DNA from: an uncultured Acidobacteriota bacterium
Lineage (GTDB): Bacteria; Acidobacteriota; Thermoanaerobaculia; Gp7-AA8
Assembly (NCBI GenBank): GCA_946887105.1
Contig: CAMPKJ010000048.1
Location: 1 to 24,719 of the forward strand
DNA: 24,719 nucleotides
Direction: 5' to 3'
Positions 14,177 through 22,692 of this stretch are shown one piece after another. Position 1 is the stretch's first letter. The number at the start of each line of letters is the position of its first letter. The notes beneath the pieces are model-generated. The model had not been told where the DNA came from. It did no database searches and was given only the letters and a program-made list of their open reading frames with translations. Position numbers and translations under genes: made by a program.

Positions 14177-14969
14177 AGAGCAACAGGTCGCGGCTGAGCG
14201 TCACGTTCATCGGCTGCAGCGCTTCGAGTTTCTCGCGCTCGCGCGCGCGCAGTCCGCGATAGGACGAGGACATGACGTCGAGCATGTCCTCGCGCTCCAG
14301 CGGCGCGACGTGCGCGATGCGTTCGTGACGCGCGAGCGTGAACAGCGGCGCGAAGGCGGCGATGGTGCGCTCGACGCGATCGCGTTCGACCCGCTCGCCG
14401 AGGACCGCGGCGCGCAGCTCGATGAGATCGTCGGCGCCCGGGATGGCGATCAGCAGCGTACCGCCGGATGCGAGCACGCGGCGGAACTCCTCCGGGTTCA
14501 TGCGCGCGGTGATCGAGGCGACGGCGCGAAACGAACCGTCCGCGTAGGGCAGGAAGCGATCGGCGTTCGCGACCACCCAGGAACAATCGCGATAGCGCCG
14601 CGCCGCCAGCTCGATGGCCGGAACGGAGATGTCGGTGCCGTGCGCATCGACGCGGTACGCGCGGCGGAACGCGGCCAGATGGTGCCCCTCGCCGCAACCG
14701 GCATCGAGCAGCGCATCTCCTTCGCGCAACGGCAGCGCGCGCACGATCCGTTCGACCAGCGGCGCCGCGTGCCCCCGTTCCAGAAACCGCCGCCGCGCAG
14801 CGACTGCCTCAGGAGTATCGCCCGGCGTCTTCGATCGCTTGTCCTGCGGCTGCAGCAGATTCACATACCCGCTGCGCGCGAGGTCGAAGGCATGTCCGTT
14901 CGCACAGACGTAGCGGCGGTCTTCGAGCGTGAGCGGCGCGCGGCAATCGCGGACGGTGCAGAGGAGCAT
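14160..14969 (-). CDS. rlmA: 23S rRNA guanine-N1 methyltransferase, RlmA family
   Basis: This 269-residue enzyme should methylate N1 of guanine in 23S rRNA (G745 in E. coli; G748 in the Gram-positive TlrB/RlmA-II branch). The N-terminal zinc motif is present with altered spacing (Cys4, Cys9, Cys22, His26). It is followed by the family-typical FDLARSGYVNLLQP...KRSKTPGDTPEAVAARRRFLERGHAAP stretch around residues 28-70, broken here for brevity. The SAM-binding motif is DAGCGEGHH (89-97). The length matches E. coli RlmA (269 residues). The ATG at 14969 was chosen because the zinc motif follows at once; the longer frame reads into the hairpin repeat. The microrepeat hairpin at 14976-15052 fills the gap between the chemoreceptor and this gene. 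The substrate guanine cannot be decided from sequence. Confidence 0.88.
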   Translation of the reverse strand: MLLCTVRDCRAPLTLEDRRYVCANGHAFDLARSGYVNLLQPQDKRSKTPGDTPEAVAARRRFLERGHAAPLVERIVRALPLREGDALLDAGCGEGHHLAAFRRAYRVDAHGTDISVPAIELAARRYRDCSWVVANADRFLPYADGSFRAVASITARMNPEEFRRVLASGGTLLIAIPGADDLIELRAAVLGERVERDRVERTIAAFAPLFTLARHERIAHVAPLEREDMLDVMSSSYRGLRAREREKLEALQPMNVTLSRDLLLFTPAP

Positions 14970-14975
14970 GGAACG

Positions 14976-15052
14976 AGTCTCAAAGTCGCAAAGTCTCAAA
15001 GTCGCAAAGAGCGCGGGAACAACTCCTTTGAGACTTTGCGACTTTGCGACTT
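14976..15052. repeat. Inverted array of 8-base microrepeats (large hairpin)
   Basis: Direct copies of AGTCKCAA lie at 14976-14983, 14984-14991, 14992-14999 and 15000-15007, alternating T and G at position 5. Inverted copies (TTGMGACT) lie at 15028-15035, 15036-15043 and 15044-15051. Positions 14981-15001 and 15026-15046 form a perfect 21-base inverted repeat with a 24-base loop. It fills almost the whole gap between the chemoreceptor stop and the RlmA start. The design matches the array at 26-121, but the unit sequence is different. It has lower GC than the surrounding genes. Confidence 0.92.
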
Positions 15053-15063
15053 CTAGATCCCCC

Positions 15064-17565
15064 TCACTCCGCGCCCTGGAATCGGAACCGCGTCACCTCG
15101 CTCTCGAACTCGTTTCCGCTGCGCACGAGGTTCTGCACGGTGGCGTTGAACTCGCGGGCGATGGCGTCGTTCTTCTGGGCGATGTCGAGCATGACGCGGG
15201 AGGCGTCGGCGATGCGGTCCGTTTCCTGGAGCTGGCGTTCGAGCAGGTCGCGCATGGCGCGCGCGTCGTCGGCGATCTTCTCCAGCGCGACCGTGATGCC
15301 CTTGCCCGCCAGCGACTGTTCCTCGGTCGCATTCTTGACCTGCGCGGCGATGTCGCGCACGCGTTCCGACTCCTGCGCCATCAGCTGCGTGCCGCGCGCC
15401 TGTTCGCGCGTGGCGCGGTTGATCTCCGCGATGTGGTCGGACATGCGCGAGGTCACTTCGTGCAGGCGGCGGCTGGCGGTGGACTGTTCGCCGAGCGCGC
15501 GGGAGATGCGCGTGGCCATGTCGAACGAGCGCGTGGCGCTGTCGACGATCTTCCCGAGCGACTGCGCCGCCTCCTCGGCGAGCTTCACGTTGTCGGTCAC
15601 GCGGGCCACGCCTTCGTGCATCTTCTGCACGGCCTGCCGCGATCCGCTCTGCACCGCCTTGATGATCGTGCCGATCTCTTTCGTCGAGCCGCGCGTGCGT
15701 TCGGCGAGCTCGCGGATCTCGTCGGCGACCACCGTGAATCCCGCGCCCTGTTCGCCTGCCTGCGCGGCGATGATCGCGGCATTGAGCGAGAGCAGGTTGG
15801 TGCGGTTGGCCACTTCCTCGATCACGTTCAGGATCTGGCTGATCTGCCCGACGCTGCGCTGCAGTTCGTCGATCGTGCGCGCGGTGCTCATGGTCAGCTC
15901 GTGCGTCGAGTTGATCCCTTCGACGGTACGGTTCACCGCCGCGCCGCCCGCGCTGGCGTCCTCGCGCACCTGCTGCGCGAGCTGCGCCGTCGACTCGGAG
16001 CTCGAAAGCAGCTCGCCGACCGTGGAGTCCATCTCCGAGACGAACGACAGCACTTCCTCGCCGATGCCGGCCAGCACTTCGGTGCGTTTCGACATCTCGT
16101 TCATCGACGCGTTCATCTCCGTGGTCGAGGACGAAGTCTTCTCGACCGACTGGAAGAGCACGTCCATGCTGCGCGCGACTTCCTCCGCCGAGGCTTGCAG
16201 CTCGAGCGCGCGCGCGGAGGCGTCCTGCGTGAGGTCGCTGACCGTGTCCGCGGCGCCGAGGACGCTGCCGATGCCGCCGCGGACGTTCTCCAGCGCGAGC
16301 GAAGAGCTCTGCGTGAGATTGGTCTGGTCCTGCGAGCGCGAGAGCAGCATTTCCGTGCCGCCGGTGATCACGCGCACGCCGTCGGTGATGGTCGAGCCGC
16401 TGCCGCCCACGCGCCCGAGGAGCCGGCGCAGGTTGGAGCGCGTCTCGCCGAAACTGTCGGCGAGCTGGCCCACTTCGTCATCCGCGAAGACCTTCGGCGC
16501 GACGTCGAAGTTGCCTTCCGCCATCTCGCGCGACAGCTCGCGCAGCTGGCGCAGCGGACGCGTGACGTCGCGCGACAGCACCACCGTGGCGGCGCTGAAC
16601 ACGGCCGTGGTCAGCAGCGCCACGATGAGCGTGTAGAACGTGATCTGGAAGGGGATGTTCTTGTACGGCGTCCACGGAATGGCCAGCACCAGAATCGAGC
16701 CGTCTTTCAGTTTGGCGAAACGGCTCACGTGCGGACCGATGAACGCCAGGCTGTTCCCGGTGCCGAGCCGGCGGATGGCCGCGACTTCACTCGCCTCGAG
16801 CGGATCGCCCTGTTTCGTCTTGACCACCTGACCCTGCGGATCGATGCGGTGCAGCGAGTACTCCGCCGGGATGTAGAAGCGCAGCGTTTCCAGCGCGGCC
16901 TCGTCGACCTGCGCGAGGATGTTCGCGTTCGCGAACACACGTGCGAAGCGGTCGTCGGCGGACGTGATGGCCAGGCTCTCCAGAGTCGTCGAGACGCGCG
17001 AGGAGATCAGCAGGATCAGCGCGGCCATGGAGATGGTGAGCGAGCCGATGAACACGATGGCGATCTTCTTGCCGAGGGAGAGCTCGCGTCCCGTGTAGTG
17101 CGCGCGCAGGCCCGCGTCGCCCGCGGCTTCGGTCAGCAGATGCTTGCCCATGGCGTAGCCCCACACCACGGACACGAATGCGGAGATCAGCGCGGCCACG
17201 ACAAAGTACGCCACGCCGAGGGCCGAGCGCATGAACAGCGTCGCGGCGATGACCGCGAAGAGCACGCCGCCGGCCACCCACAACATCACCGAGAGCGATT
17301 TGGTGCGGTCGAGGCAATCCGACATCGCGCGCGAGGGATCGCTCTTGTTCTCGAGGGCCGCCTCGACTTCGCGCGCATGCGGTCCGATCGCGTACGCGAA
17401 GAACGCGCAGCCGCCGGCGTACGTGATCGCGAGCAGCCCCGTCAGTCCCCACGCGCCGCGCGTGGTCAGCTGCACCACCTGCGACAGGAACAACAGCGCG
17501 GGAGGGATGCTGAGGAACAGCGGCGGGACGAGCAGCCACAGCAGATATCGGCGTGTGAAGGACAT
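15064..17565 (-). CDS. Methyl-accepting chemotaxis protein with six membrane segments
   Basis: This 833-residue chemoreceptor would pass a signal to a CheA-CheW complex. Hydrophobic segments lie at about 8-30, 40-60, 93-112, 115-136, 166-187 and 305-330. The last two flank a periplasmic region (about 190-304) that probably senses ligand. A HAMP domain follows (about 331-385, with RPLRQLRELSREMAEGNF), then a long coiled-coil signalling domain. Its hairpin tip is at about 578-623, containing NRTNLLSLNAAIIAAQAGEQG and VVADEIRELAER. The AIIAAQAGE variant occurs in receptors of Acidobacteriota and Deltaproteobacteria. No CheR-tethering pentapeptide ends the protein (FRFQGAE) and no che gene is nearby, so it is an orphan receptor here. 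The four extra N-terminal helices are unusual. The start is ATG at 17565, 11 bases after TATAAT. Confidence 0.95.
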   Translation of the reverse strand: MSFTRRYLLWLLVPPLFLSIPPALLFLSQVVQLTTRGAWGLTGLLAITYAGGCAFFAYAIGPHAREVEAALENKSDPSRAMSDCLDRTKSLSVMLWVAGGVLFAVIAATLFMRSALGVAYFVVAALISAFVSVVWGYAMGKHLLTEAAGDAGLRAHYTGRELSLGKKIAIVFIGSLTISMAALILLISSRVSTTLESLAITSADDRFARVFANANILAQVDEAALETLRFYIPAEYSLHRIDPQGQVVKTKQGDPLEASEVAAIRRLGTGNSLAFIGPHVSRFAKLKDGSILVLAIPWTPYKNIPFQITFYTLIVALLTTAVFSAATVVLSRDVTRPLRQLRELSREMAEGNFDVAPKVFADDEVGQLADSFGETRSNLRRLLGRVGGSGSTITDGVRVITGGTEMLLSRSQDQTNLTQSSSLALENVRGGIGSVLGAADTVSDLTQDASARALELQASAEEVARSMDVLFQSVEKTSSSTTEMNASMNEMSKRTEVLAGIGEEVLSFVSEMDSTVGELLSSSESTAQLAQQVREDASAGGAAVNRTVEGINSTHELTMSTARTIDELQRSVGQISQILNVIEEVANRTNLLSLNAAIIAAQAGEQGAGFTVVADEIRELAERTRGSTKEIGTIIKAVQSGSRQAVQKMHEGVARVTDNVKLAEEAAQSLGKIVDSATRSFDMATRISRALGEQSTASRRLHEVTSRMSDHIAEINRATREQARGTQLMAQESERVRDIAAQVKNATEEQSLAGKGITVALEKIADDARAMRDLLERQLQETDRIADASRVMLDIAQKNDAIAREFNATVQNLVRSGNEFESEVTRFRFQGAE

Positions 17566-17576
17566 GGGACGCGGCG

Positions 17577-17582
17577 ATTATA
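17577..17582 (-). promoter_or_regulatory. -10 box of the chemoreceptor gene (TATAAT, leaderless type)
   Basis: TATAAT on the minus strand lies 11 bases before the ATG at 17565. This matches the sigma-70 consensus hexamer exactly and implies a leader of only a few bases. No good -35 is seen. Confidence 0.55.
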
Positions 17583-17631
17583 GATCTCGCCGTCATCCCG
17601 GGCGCGAGTCGACGGATCCGGACGGCCGGCG

Positions 17632-20600
17632 CTACTTCAGCCCTTCCCGTAATTGCTGCCAATGCACCGCGCGGACCTTCGTCGTTCCCGGCGTGATCGT
17701 TGGATCGCTGAACGACGTCGCCATCCCGAACGCGGAGCGTGCCTGCGTAATGGCGGTGCGCAGGCTGTTCAGGTGTGCGGCGGAGATGAGTCCCGCAGGT
17801 GGGGAAAACGTCGTTGCCGCGAGACCGGTCGCAACGCGCAGCGCGTTGACCGCGCTCTGCAGCTCCGAGACGTCTGTCGCTTTGATGAGGGTCGACGCAG
17901 CGGCACTCGAGCTGAACTGGACCATGCTCGCGAAGTCGCGTGGACCGGCGGACGTGATGGCGCCGGTGGTCGTGTTTTTCGCCGCCGCGGCGAAGACGAC
18001 CACCTTCGTTCCGCTCGGCGGATGGTGGTTGATGGTCGTCGTATGGGTGCTGTTGATGAGGACCAGTGGCGATCCGTCGATGCTGCGGTAGATGTCGTAG
18101 TGCGTCGCGCCGGCGATGGGTGAGATCGACACGACGACTTCGTACGGGGAGATCGCGGTGGCGACGACGATGGGCGGTGTCGCCATCTTGGCGTAATGCG
18201 ACGTGGCGTACGAGAAACCGGACGACGCTCCGTATTTCGCATCGCCCGCGTAAGTTGCCATGCAGGTCCCGTCTCCCCACGGCATGGGTGCGGAAAGGAC
18301 GGCCTGTGCGTTCGAGATGGTCGCGCTGCCGAGCGTCTGCCCGAAACAGAGGAAAGTGACGGAGCCGGTTACGTCGGAGTGATTCGGAAACGCGGCCGTC
18401 ATCGTCACCTGCTGGTTGTATGTGTACGGACTGAGTCCCGAAAGCGACAGCGTCATCACCGGCGTCGGTTTCTTGATGGTGATCGTGCGCGGGCTCGAGA
18501 CCGACGGCAGGTAGTTGCCGTCTCCTTCGTAGTGCGCGGTCAGCGTGTGTGTGCCGAGCGGGAAAATCGCGGCATCGTTGATGGCGAACGTTCCGCCACC
18601 GTTGGTGAGCGTCTTGAGGACAGTCTCGCCTTTCTTCACCACGACCGTTCCGGTCGGCGCTGTTGCACCGCCACGCGCAAACGCAGAGATGATCACCGAC
18701 TGGCCGGCGTCATACGCAGACTTGCTCGTCGTGATCGTCGTCGCTGACGTTCCGCGTGTCCCGGTGATCGTCAAAGACGAAGAGGAGGAAGGAAGAAGGA
18801 ACGTGTCGCCGGAGAAGGACGAACCATAGGTCGTCGAGCCGTCGACCGGCGGTGCCGGGATCCACCATTTCGCAGTCCCGTCGGATCCAAGGAACGAAAG
18901 CGCGAACGGCGCCTCCTGCGGCTTGCTGAAGAACACGACGCCGCGCGCTCGTGCGATGGTCGAAGAGGGGACAGGCCTCGCGATGAGCTGACCGTACGAT
19001 CCGAACGGCCGCGGATTGAGCGGAGTGGTCAGCTCCAGTTGCGATGCCAGGGCTGGTTCGGGCGCGACTCCCGCGCGCGCGATGGTGACCCACCTTCCGA
19101 GCGTCCAGACGTCCGCCGCGCCGTTGCCGTCGAAGTCCGCGACCGAGATGATCGAGCCCATCGCAGTCTTCTCCGCGCCGCCGTCGAACGCTCCCGTTCC
19201 GGTGCCGAAGAGAATCCCGTGCGACGAGGCGAGATCCATCCTGCCGTCGCCATCGAAGTCCGCCCCGTCGGTCACACCTGCGTCGATCCCAAAAGGAGCG
19301 TCGGCGTAGGTGCCGTTTCCCGCACCGAGCGCAATGCCGTAGCCGGCGAGATCGGCGAAACCGTCGCCGTTCAGATCGGCCACGGCCAGCGAGTGGTACC
19401 ACTGGCGGAGGGTGGGCGCGGCAAAGGTTCCGCCGCCCGTATTGATGTAGGTGAAAAGGTCGTTCCCGAGGAGAACGATGAGATCCGGTTTGCCGTCGTC
19501 GTTCACTTCGGCGACGCGGGTCGTGGCCGGCCAGGTATCGATGGCGGTTGCGATCGGCGCGCCGAATGCGCCGTTGCCGAGGCCGGGAAGAAGCAGTCCG
19601 GACTCATCGAAGATGTCGTTTTTGCCATCGCCGGTGTAGTCGACGATCGGCAGCAGGCGGATGTGGTTCCCGATGATTTTGTCGGTCAGCTGAACCGGAC
19701 CGGCGATGAAGGTGCCATTCGTCTGAGAAAAAAAGACGCTCAGCTTTGCCTCTTCACCGGCGGGCTCCCACAGCACCACGTCGATCCGTCCGTCGCCGTT
19801 GAGATCTCCAGCGTCATGCATCGAGCCGTAGGAACTGTTTGGCAAATCGGTCAGCACCGGTGCTGAGAACGTGCCTTCGCCGGCGCCGAACAACACTGCC
19901 AGCTCGTGTTCGTTATAGGTGGTGGCGATGATGTCCATCTTCGAGTCGCCGTTCACGTCGGAGATGAATGTGCCCCATCCGCCCATCCCGATGTGTGCGT
20001 ACAGATCGAACGCAATGTCGGCATGAAGAGTCCGGTCGCCTTTGCCACGTACGGTCCAGAAGTAGCCGCCCGTGTTGAAGGTGATCCCGGCGACATCGGT
20101 CTTGCAGTCACCGTCGAAGTCCGCGGCCGCCAGTCCATGCGTCGACTCGCCGAGCCCGAACGAACGCGGCGTGCGGAACGCCGTGCCGTCGTGCGAGACC
20201 ACCGTCACTCCGCCGCCACCTCGGACACCGACGATGACGTCGGCGCGTCCGTCTCCATCCATTGCGGCGACGGTGACTGTGTTTTGGTCGTCGCCGTCGA
20301 CGTTCGGCAGTTCCGTCGGGGTCAGGCCCCGCGTCGATTTGCCGAAGTAGATCAGCACCCCGATCCAACTCGTGATCAGGTCGGAGATCCCGTCGCCGTT
20401 GACGTCGCCCGCGGCGACGGCGTACGTGGCGCCGCTGTCGTTGAGCCTCTCGATCGTGAAGGACGTGCCGCTGTTCCAGGCGATGAACGACCCGCTGGCG
20501 ATGTCGAGGTGTCCGTCATCATCGAAATCGCCTGCCGCCAGATCGCCGATCTGGTAGATCGGGAGCGCGGTGGATGTCGACGTCGGAAATCCACCGCTGC

Positions 20601-21114
20601 CGTTGCCGGCGAAGACCACGATCTGGTCGTAAACCCCCGAAACGATGGCCAGGTCCGTGAGGTTGTCGCCGGTGAAATCGCCCGCGATGACTTCAGTCGC
20701 GGTGACGCTCGACGGCAGTTCGACGGGAGCGCTGAACGTGCCGTTCGCGGCACTCAGCATCACCGCGATCGCGCCGTCGTAACTCCACAGATAGAGATCG
20801 GGCCGGTTGTCGCCATTGAAGTGCGCCAGCCCCTGCGGGACGAAGCCGGTCACGGTGGTGACGATCTCCGGACCGAACGCTCCGTTGCCTTGGCCGGGGG
20901 TGACGCGCAGCTCGACGATGGTCGACTCCATCCGGTCGGCGATCAGTACGTCGCTCTTCCCGTCGCCGGTGAAATCACCTGCAAACACGGACTCGAACGG
21001 CGTGGCGTCGCCGGCGTTGAAACGCGCCGGCACCTGGAGCGTGCGGGCTCCGCCGTACACAGCGAGGGTAGACGCGGCGACGCCGCAGAGGAGGAGGCAT
21101 TTGAGGGAGCGCAT
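17632..21114 (-). CDS. Large secreted FG-GAP (integrin-type propeller) protein with Ig, FN3 and ELR-repeat tail
   Basis: The product has 1160 residues. A signal peptide (MRSLKCLLLCGVAASTLAVYGGA) leads into about 650 residues with 14 calcium-loop repeats of the FG-GAP/VCBS kind (DFTGDGKSD, DVNGDGISD, DLNGDGRID and relatives). Fourteen fits two seven-bladed propellers. Three Ig-like segments of the Big_3_5 kind follow (roughly 690-975), then an FN3-like domain (about 978-1072, with YDIYRSIDGSP). The last 88 residues are a diverged ELR-repeat tail ending QLREGLK. There is no catalytic motif, so an extracellular binding or adhesion role is likely. The ATG at 21114 follows TACAAT by 12 bases and gives the signal peptide directly. 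The long opposite-strand frame starting at 19906 is a shadow. Confidence 0.92.
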   Translation of the reverse strand: MRSLKCLLLCGVAASTLAVYGGARTLQVPARFNAGDATPFESVFAGDFTGDGKSDVLIADRMESTIVELRVTPGQGNGAFGPEIVTTVTGFVPQGLAHFNGDNRPDLYLWSYDGAIAVMLSAANGTFSAPVELPSSVTATEVIAGDFTGDNLTDLAIVSGVYDQIVVFAGNGSGGFPTSTSTALPIYQIGDLAAGDFDDDGHLDIASGSFIAWNSGTSFTIERLNDSGATYAVAAGDVNGDGISDLITSWIGVLIYFGKSTRGLTPTELPNVDGDDQNTVTVAAMDGDGRADVIVGVRGGGGVTVVSHDGTAFRTPRSFGLGESTHGLAAADFDGDCKTDVAGITFNTGGYFWTVRGKGDRTLHADIAFDLYAHIGMGGWGTFISDVNGDSKMDIIATTYNEHELAVLFGAGEGTFSAPVLTDLPNSSYGSMHDAGDLNGDGRIDVVLWEPAGEEAKLSVFFSQTNGTFIAGPVQLTDKIIGNHIRLLPIVDYTGDGKNDIFDESGLLLPGLGNGAFGAPIATAIDTWPATTRVAEVNDDGKPDLIVLLGNDLFTYINTGGGTFAAPTLRQWYHSLAVADLNGDGFADLAGYGIALGAGNGTYADAPFGIDAGVTDGADFDGDGRMDLASSHGILFGTGTGAFDGGAEKTAMGSIISVADFDGNGAADVWTLGRWVTIARAGVAPEPALASQLELTTPLNPRPFGSYGQLIARPVPSSTIARARGVVFFSKPQEAPFALSFLGSDGTAKWWIPAPPVDGSTTYGSSFSGDTFLLPSSSSSLTITGTRGTSATTITTSKSAYDAGQSVIISAFARGGATAPTGTVVVKKGETVLKTLTNGGGTFAINDAAIFPLGTHTLTAHYEGDGNYLPSVSSPRTITIKKPTPVMTLSLSGLSPYTYNQQVTMTAAFPNHSDVTGSVTFLCFGQTLGSATISNAQAVLSAPMPWGDGTCMATYAGDAKYGASSGFSYATSHYAKMATPPIVVATAISPYEVVVSISPIAGATHYDIYRSIDGSPLVLINSTHTTTINHHPPSGTKVVVFAAAAKNTTTGAITSAGPRDFASMVQFSSSAAASTLIKATDVSELQSAVNALRVATGLAATTFSPPAGLISAAHLNSLRTAITQARSAFGMATSFSDPTITPGTTKVRAVHWQQLREGLK

Positions 21115-21126
21115 CGGACCGCCGGC

Positions 21127-21132
21127 ATTGTA
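21127..21132 (-). promoter_or_regulatory. -10 box of the FG-GAP protein gene (leaderless type)
   Basis: TACAAT on the minus strand lies 12 bases before the ATG at 21114. No Shine-Dalgarno sequence lies between. Confidence 0.45.
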
Positions 21133-21198
21133 CGCACGCCGGCTGCATTTTCGAAGTTATTGTTGGTTGAGTGCCGACGGACGGCGGTCGCCTCGTGC

Positions 21199-21204
21199 TA
21201 CCCT
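21199..21204 (+). promoter_or_regulatory. Extended -10 box of the NfeD gene
   Basis: TG (21196-21197), one base, then TACCCT. It lies 13 bases before the ATG at 21218, with no Shine-Dalgarno sequence. The same GTGCTAC-CT element precedes the gene at 168. Confidence 0.45.
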
Positions 21205-21217
21205 TCGCGCACACAAA

Positions 21218-21643
21218 ATGGTCTGGTGGATCTGGGTCCTGATCGGGTTTGCGATTCTGGCGCTCGAGCTGACGGCGGCGACGTTGCACGTCGGCTTTTT
21301 CGCGGTGGGCGCGCTGGTAGTGGGCATCCTGGTGGCGGCCGGCGTCGAGCTGCCGCTGTGGGGTCAGCTGGTCATCTTCACCGGCACGTCGTTGCTCGCG
21401 TTCTTCTTCCTGAGGCCGCTGCTCGTCAAGAAATTGAAGCTCGACCAGAAGAAAGTCGTCGATTCGCTGGTTGGGGAACAGGCCATGGCGCTCGAGGACA
21501 TCGACGTCGGCGGCAACGGGCGGGCGGAGATGCGAGGTACCACCTGGAGCGCGCGCAACGTCGGCGAGACGGCACTCCTTCGTGGACAGCGGTGCACCGT
21601 CGCGGGAGTGGATGGGCTGGTCATCCACTTGCGCGCTTCCTAA
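21218..21643 (+). CDS. nfeD: NfeD-family membrane protein, short form
   Basis: This 141-residue protein has two or three membrane helices (about 4-22, 26-44 and 47-66) followed by a soluble beta-barrel (OB-fold) domain from about 80 to the end, the plan of short NfeD proteins (NfeD1b). Such proteins work with a partner stomatin or prohibitin homolog in membrane-domain organisation, and the next gene, 29 bases downstream, is that partner. The ATG at 21218 starts the first helix immediately; a much longer in-frame extension lies antisense to the FG-GAP gene and is rejected. The long NfeD serine-protease domain is absent, as expected for this form. Confidence 0.9.
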   Translation: MVWWIWVLIGFAILALELTAATLHVGFFAVGALVVGILVAAGVELPLWGQLVIFTGTSLLAFFFLRPLLVKKLKLDQKKVVDSLVGEQAMALEDIDVGGNGRAEMRGTTWSARNVGETALLRGQRCTVAGVDGLVIHLRAS

Positions 21644-21672
21644 CCAACTCCAACCAGTGCGAGGAAACAGTC

Positions 21673-22629
21673 ATGGGTAATCCGGGAACTCTCATCGTTG
21701 CAGTCGTTCTCGCGGTCTTCGCGATGATCATCATTTCGAAGATCGTCCGCGTCGTTCCGCAACAGCAGGCCTGGGTCGTGGAACGCCTCGGCAAGTACTC
21801 CGGCACGCTCGATGCCGGCCTGCACATCCTGATGCCCTTCCTGGACGTGGTGCGCTACAAGCACTCGCTCAAGGAGATCGCGCTGGACGTGCCCGAACAG
21901 GTCTGCATCACGAAGGACAACGTGCAGGTCGGCGTCGACGGCGTGCTGTACTTCAAGATCCTCAACCCCGAGCGCGCGTCGTACGGCATCTCCGATTACT
22001 CCTGGGCCATCCAGCAGCTGGCGCAGACGAACCTCCGCAGCGAGATCGGCAAGATCGATCTCGACCGCACGTTCGAGGAGCGCACCAACATCAACCGCGA
22101 AGTGGTCGCCGAGGTGGACAAGGCCTCGGAAGCATGGGGCGTGAAGGTGCTGCGCTACGAGATCAAGAACATCACTCCGCCGCACGACGTGCTCGCGGCC
22201 ATGGAAAAGCAGATGCGCGCCGAGCGTGAGAAGCGCGCCGTGATCCTGCAGTCCGAAGGCGAGCGCGATGCCGCGATCAACAACGCCGACGGCCACAAGG
22301 CGCAGGTCATCAAGAACTCGGAAGCGAAGCGCCAGCAGCAGATCAACGAAGCCGAAGGCTCCGCCCAGGCCACGCTGGCCATCGCCACCGCCACGGCCGA
22401 AGGCATCCGCCGCGTCGCCGAAGTGATCAAGATGCCGGGCGGCTTCGAGGCCATGCAGCTCCGCCTCGCCGAGCAGTACATCAAGGAATTCGGCAACCTC
22501 GCCAAGAGCGGCAACTCGATGGTCGTGCCGGCCAATGTGTCCGACGTGACCTCGATGCTGCAGATGGCCATGGGCGTGATCAAGCAGTCGCCGGAACCGC
22601 CGAAGGTTCCGATCCGCCCGTCCGTGTAA
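21673..22629 (+). CDS. qmcA: SPFH/stomatin-family membrane protein, QmcA (YbbK) type
   Basis: This 318-residue protein is anchored by one N-terminal helix (about 5-23). It has an SPFH (band 7) domain at about 25-190, opening with VPQQQAWVVERLGKYSGTL, a charged Ala/Glu-rich coiled coil at about 190-265, and a C-terminal tail. Length and order match E. coli QmcA (305 residues). The family forms large membrane rings or scaffolds and usually pairs with NfeD, as here. The ATG at 21673 is supported by GAGGAAA at 21661-21667. The open frame reaches back to 19906, but that extension is antisense to the FG-GAP gene. A GC-rich hairpin follows 10 bases after the stop codon. Confidence 0.94.
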   Translation: MGNPGTLIVAVVLAVFAMIIISKIVRVVPQQQAWVVERLGKYSGTLDAGLHILMPFLDVVRYKHSLKEIALDVPEQVCITKDNVQVGVDGVLYFKILNPERASYGISDYSWAIQQLAQTNLRSEIGKIDLDRTFEERTNINREVVAEVDKASEAWGVKVLRYEIKNITPPHDVLAAMEKQMRAEREKRAVILQSEGERDAAINNADGHKAQVIKNSEAKRQQQINEAEGSAQATLAIATATAEGIRRVAEVIKMPGGFEAMQLRLAEQYIKEFGNLAKSGNSMVVPANVSDVTSMLQMAMGVIKQSPEPPKVPIRPSV

Positions 22630-22639
22630 ACGTCCTTCC

Positions 22640-22666
22640 CCCTCTCCCCGCTCCGCGGGGAGAGGG
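22640..22666. repeat. GC-rich hairpin repeat after qmcA (possible terminator)
   Basis: CCCTCTCCCCGC (22640-22651) pairs perfectly over 12 bases with GCGGGGAGAGGG (22655-22666), loop TCC, and is followed by CAGGGGTGAGGG. I recall this composite as a common intergenic repeat in GC-rich bacterial genomes. No T-run follows, so Rho-independent termination is uncertain. Confidence 0.75.
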
Positions 22667-22692
22667 CAGGGGTGAGGGCGAATTCCGCGCCA

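Noticed and set aside
14929..17583. 884-residue open frame on the plus strand
   Set aside because: Antisense to the chemoreceptor, which has clear domains; the composition is Arg/Ala/His/Asp-rich shadow.
19906..21672. In-frame extension of qmcA far upstream
   Set aside because: Antisense to the FG-GAP gene and overlapping NfeD; the ATG at 21673 has a ribosome site and begins the membrane anchor.
22672..22692. GTG at 22672 as start of the TmrB-like gene
   Set aside because: It lies in the repeat composite, and TmrB begins at the residue equivalent to 22693. Not fully excluded, because its ribosome-like site is better.
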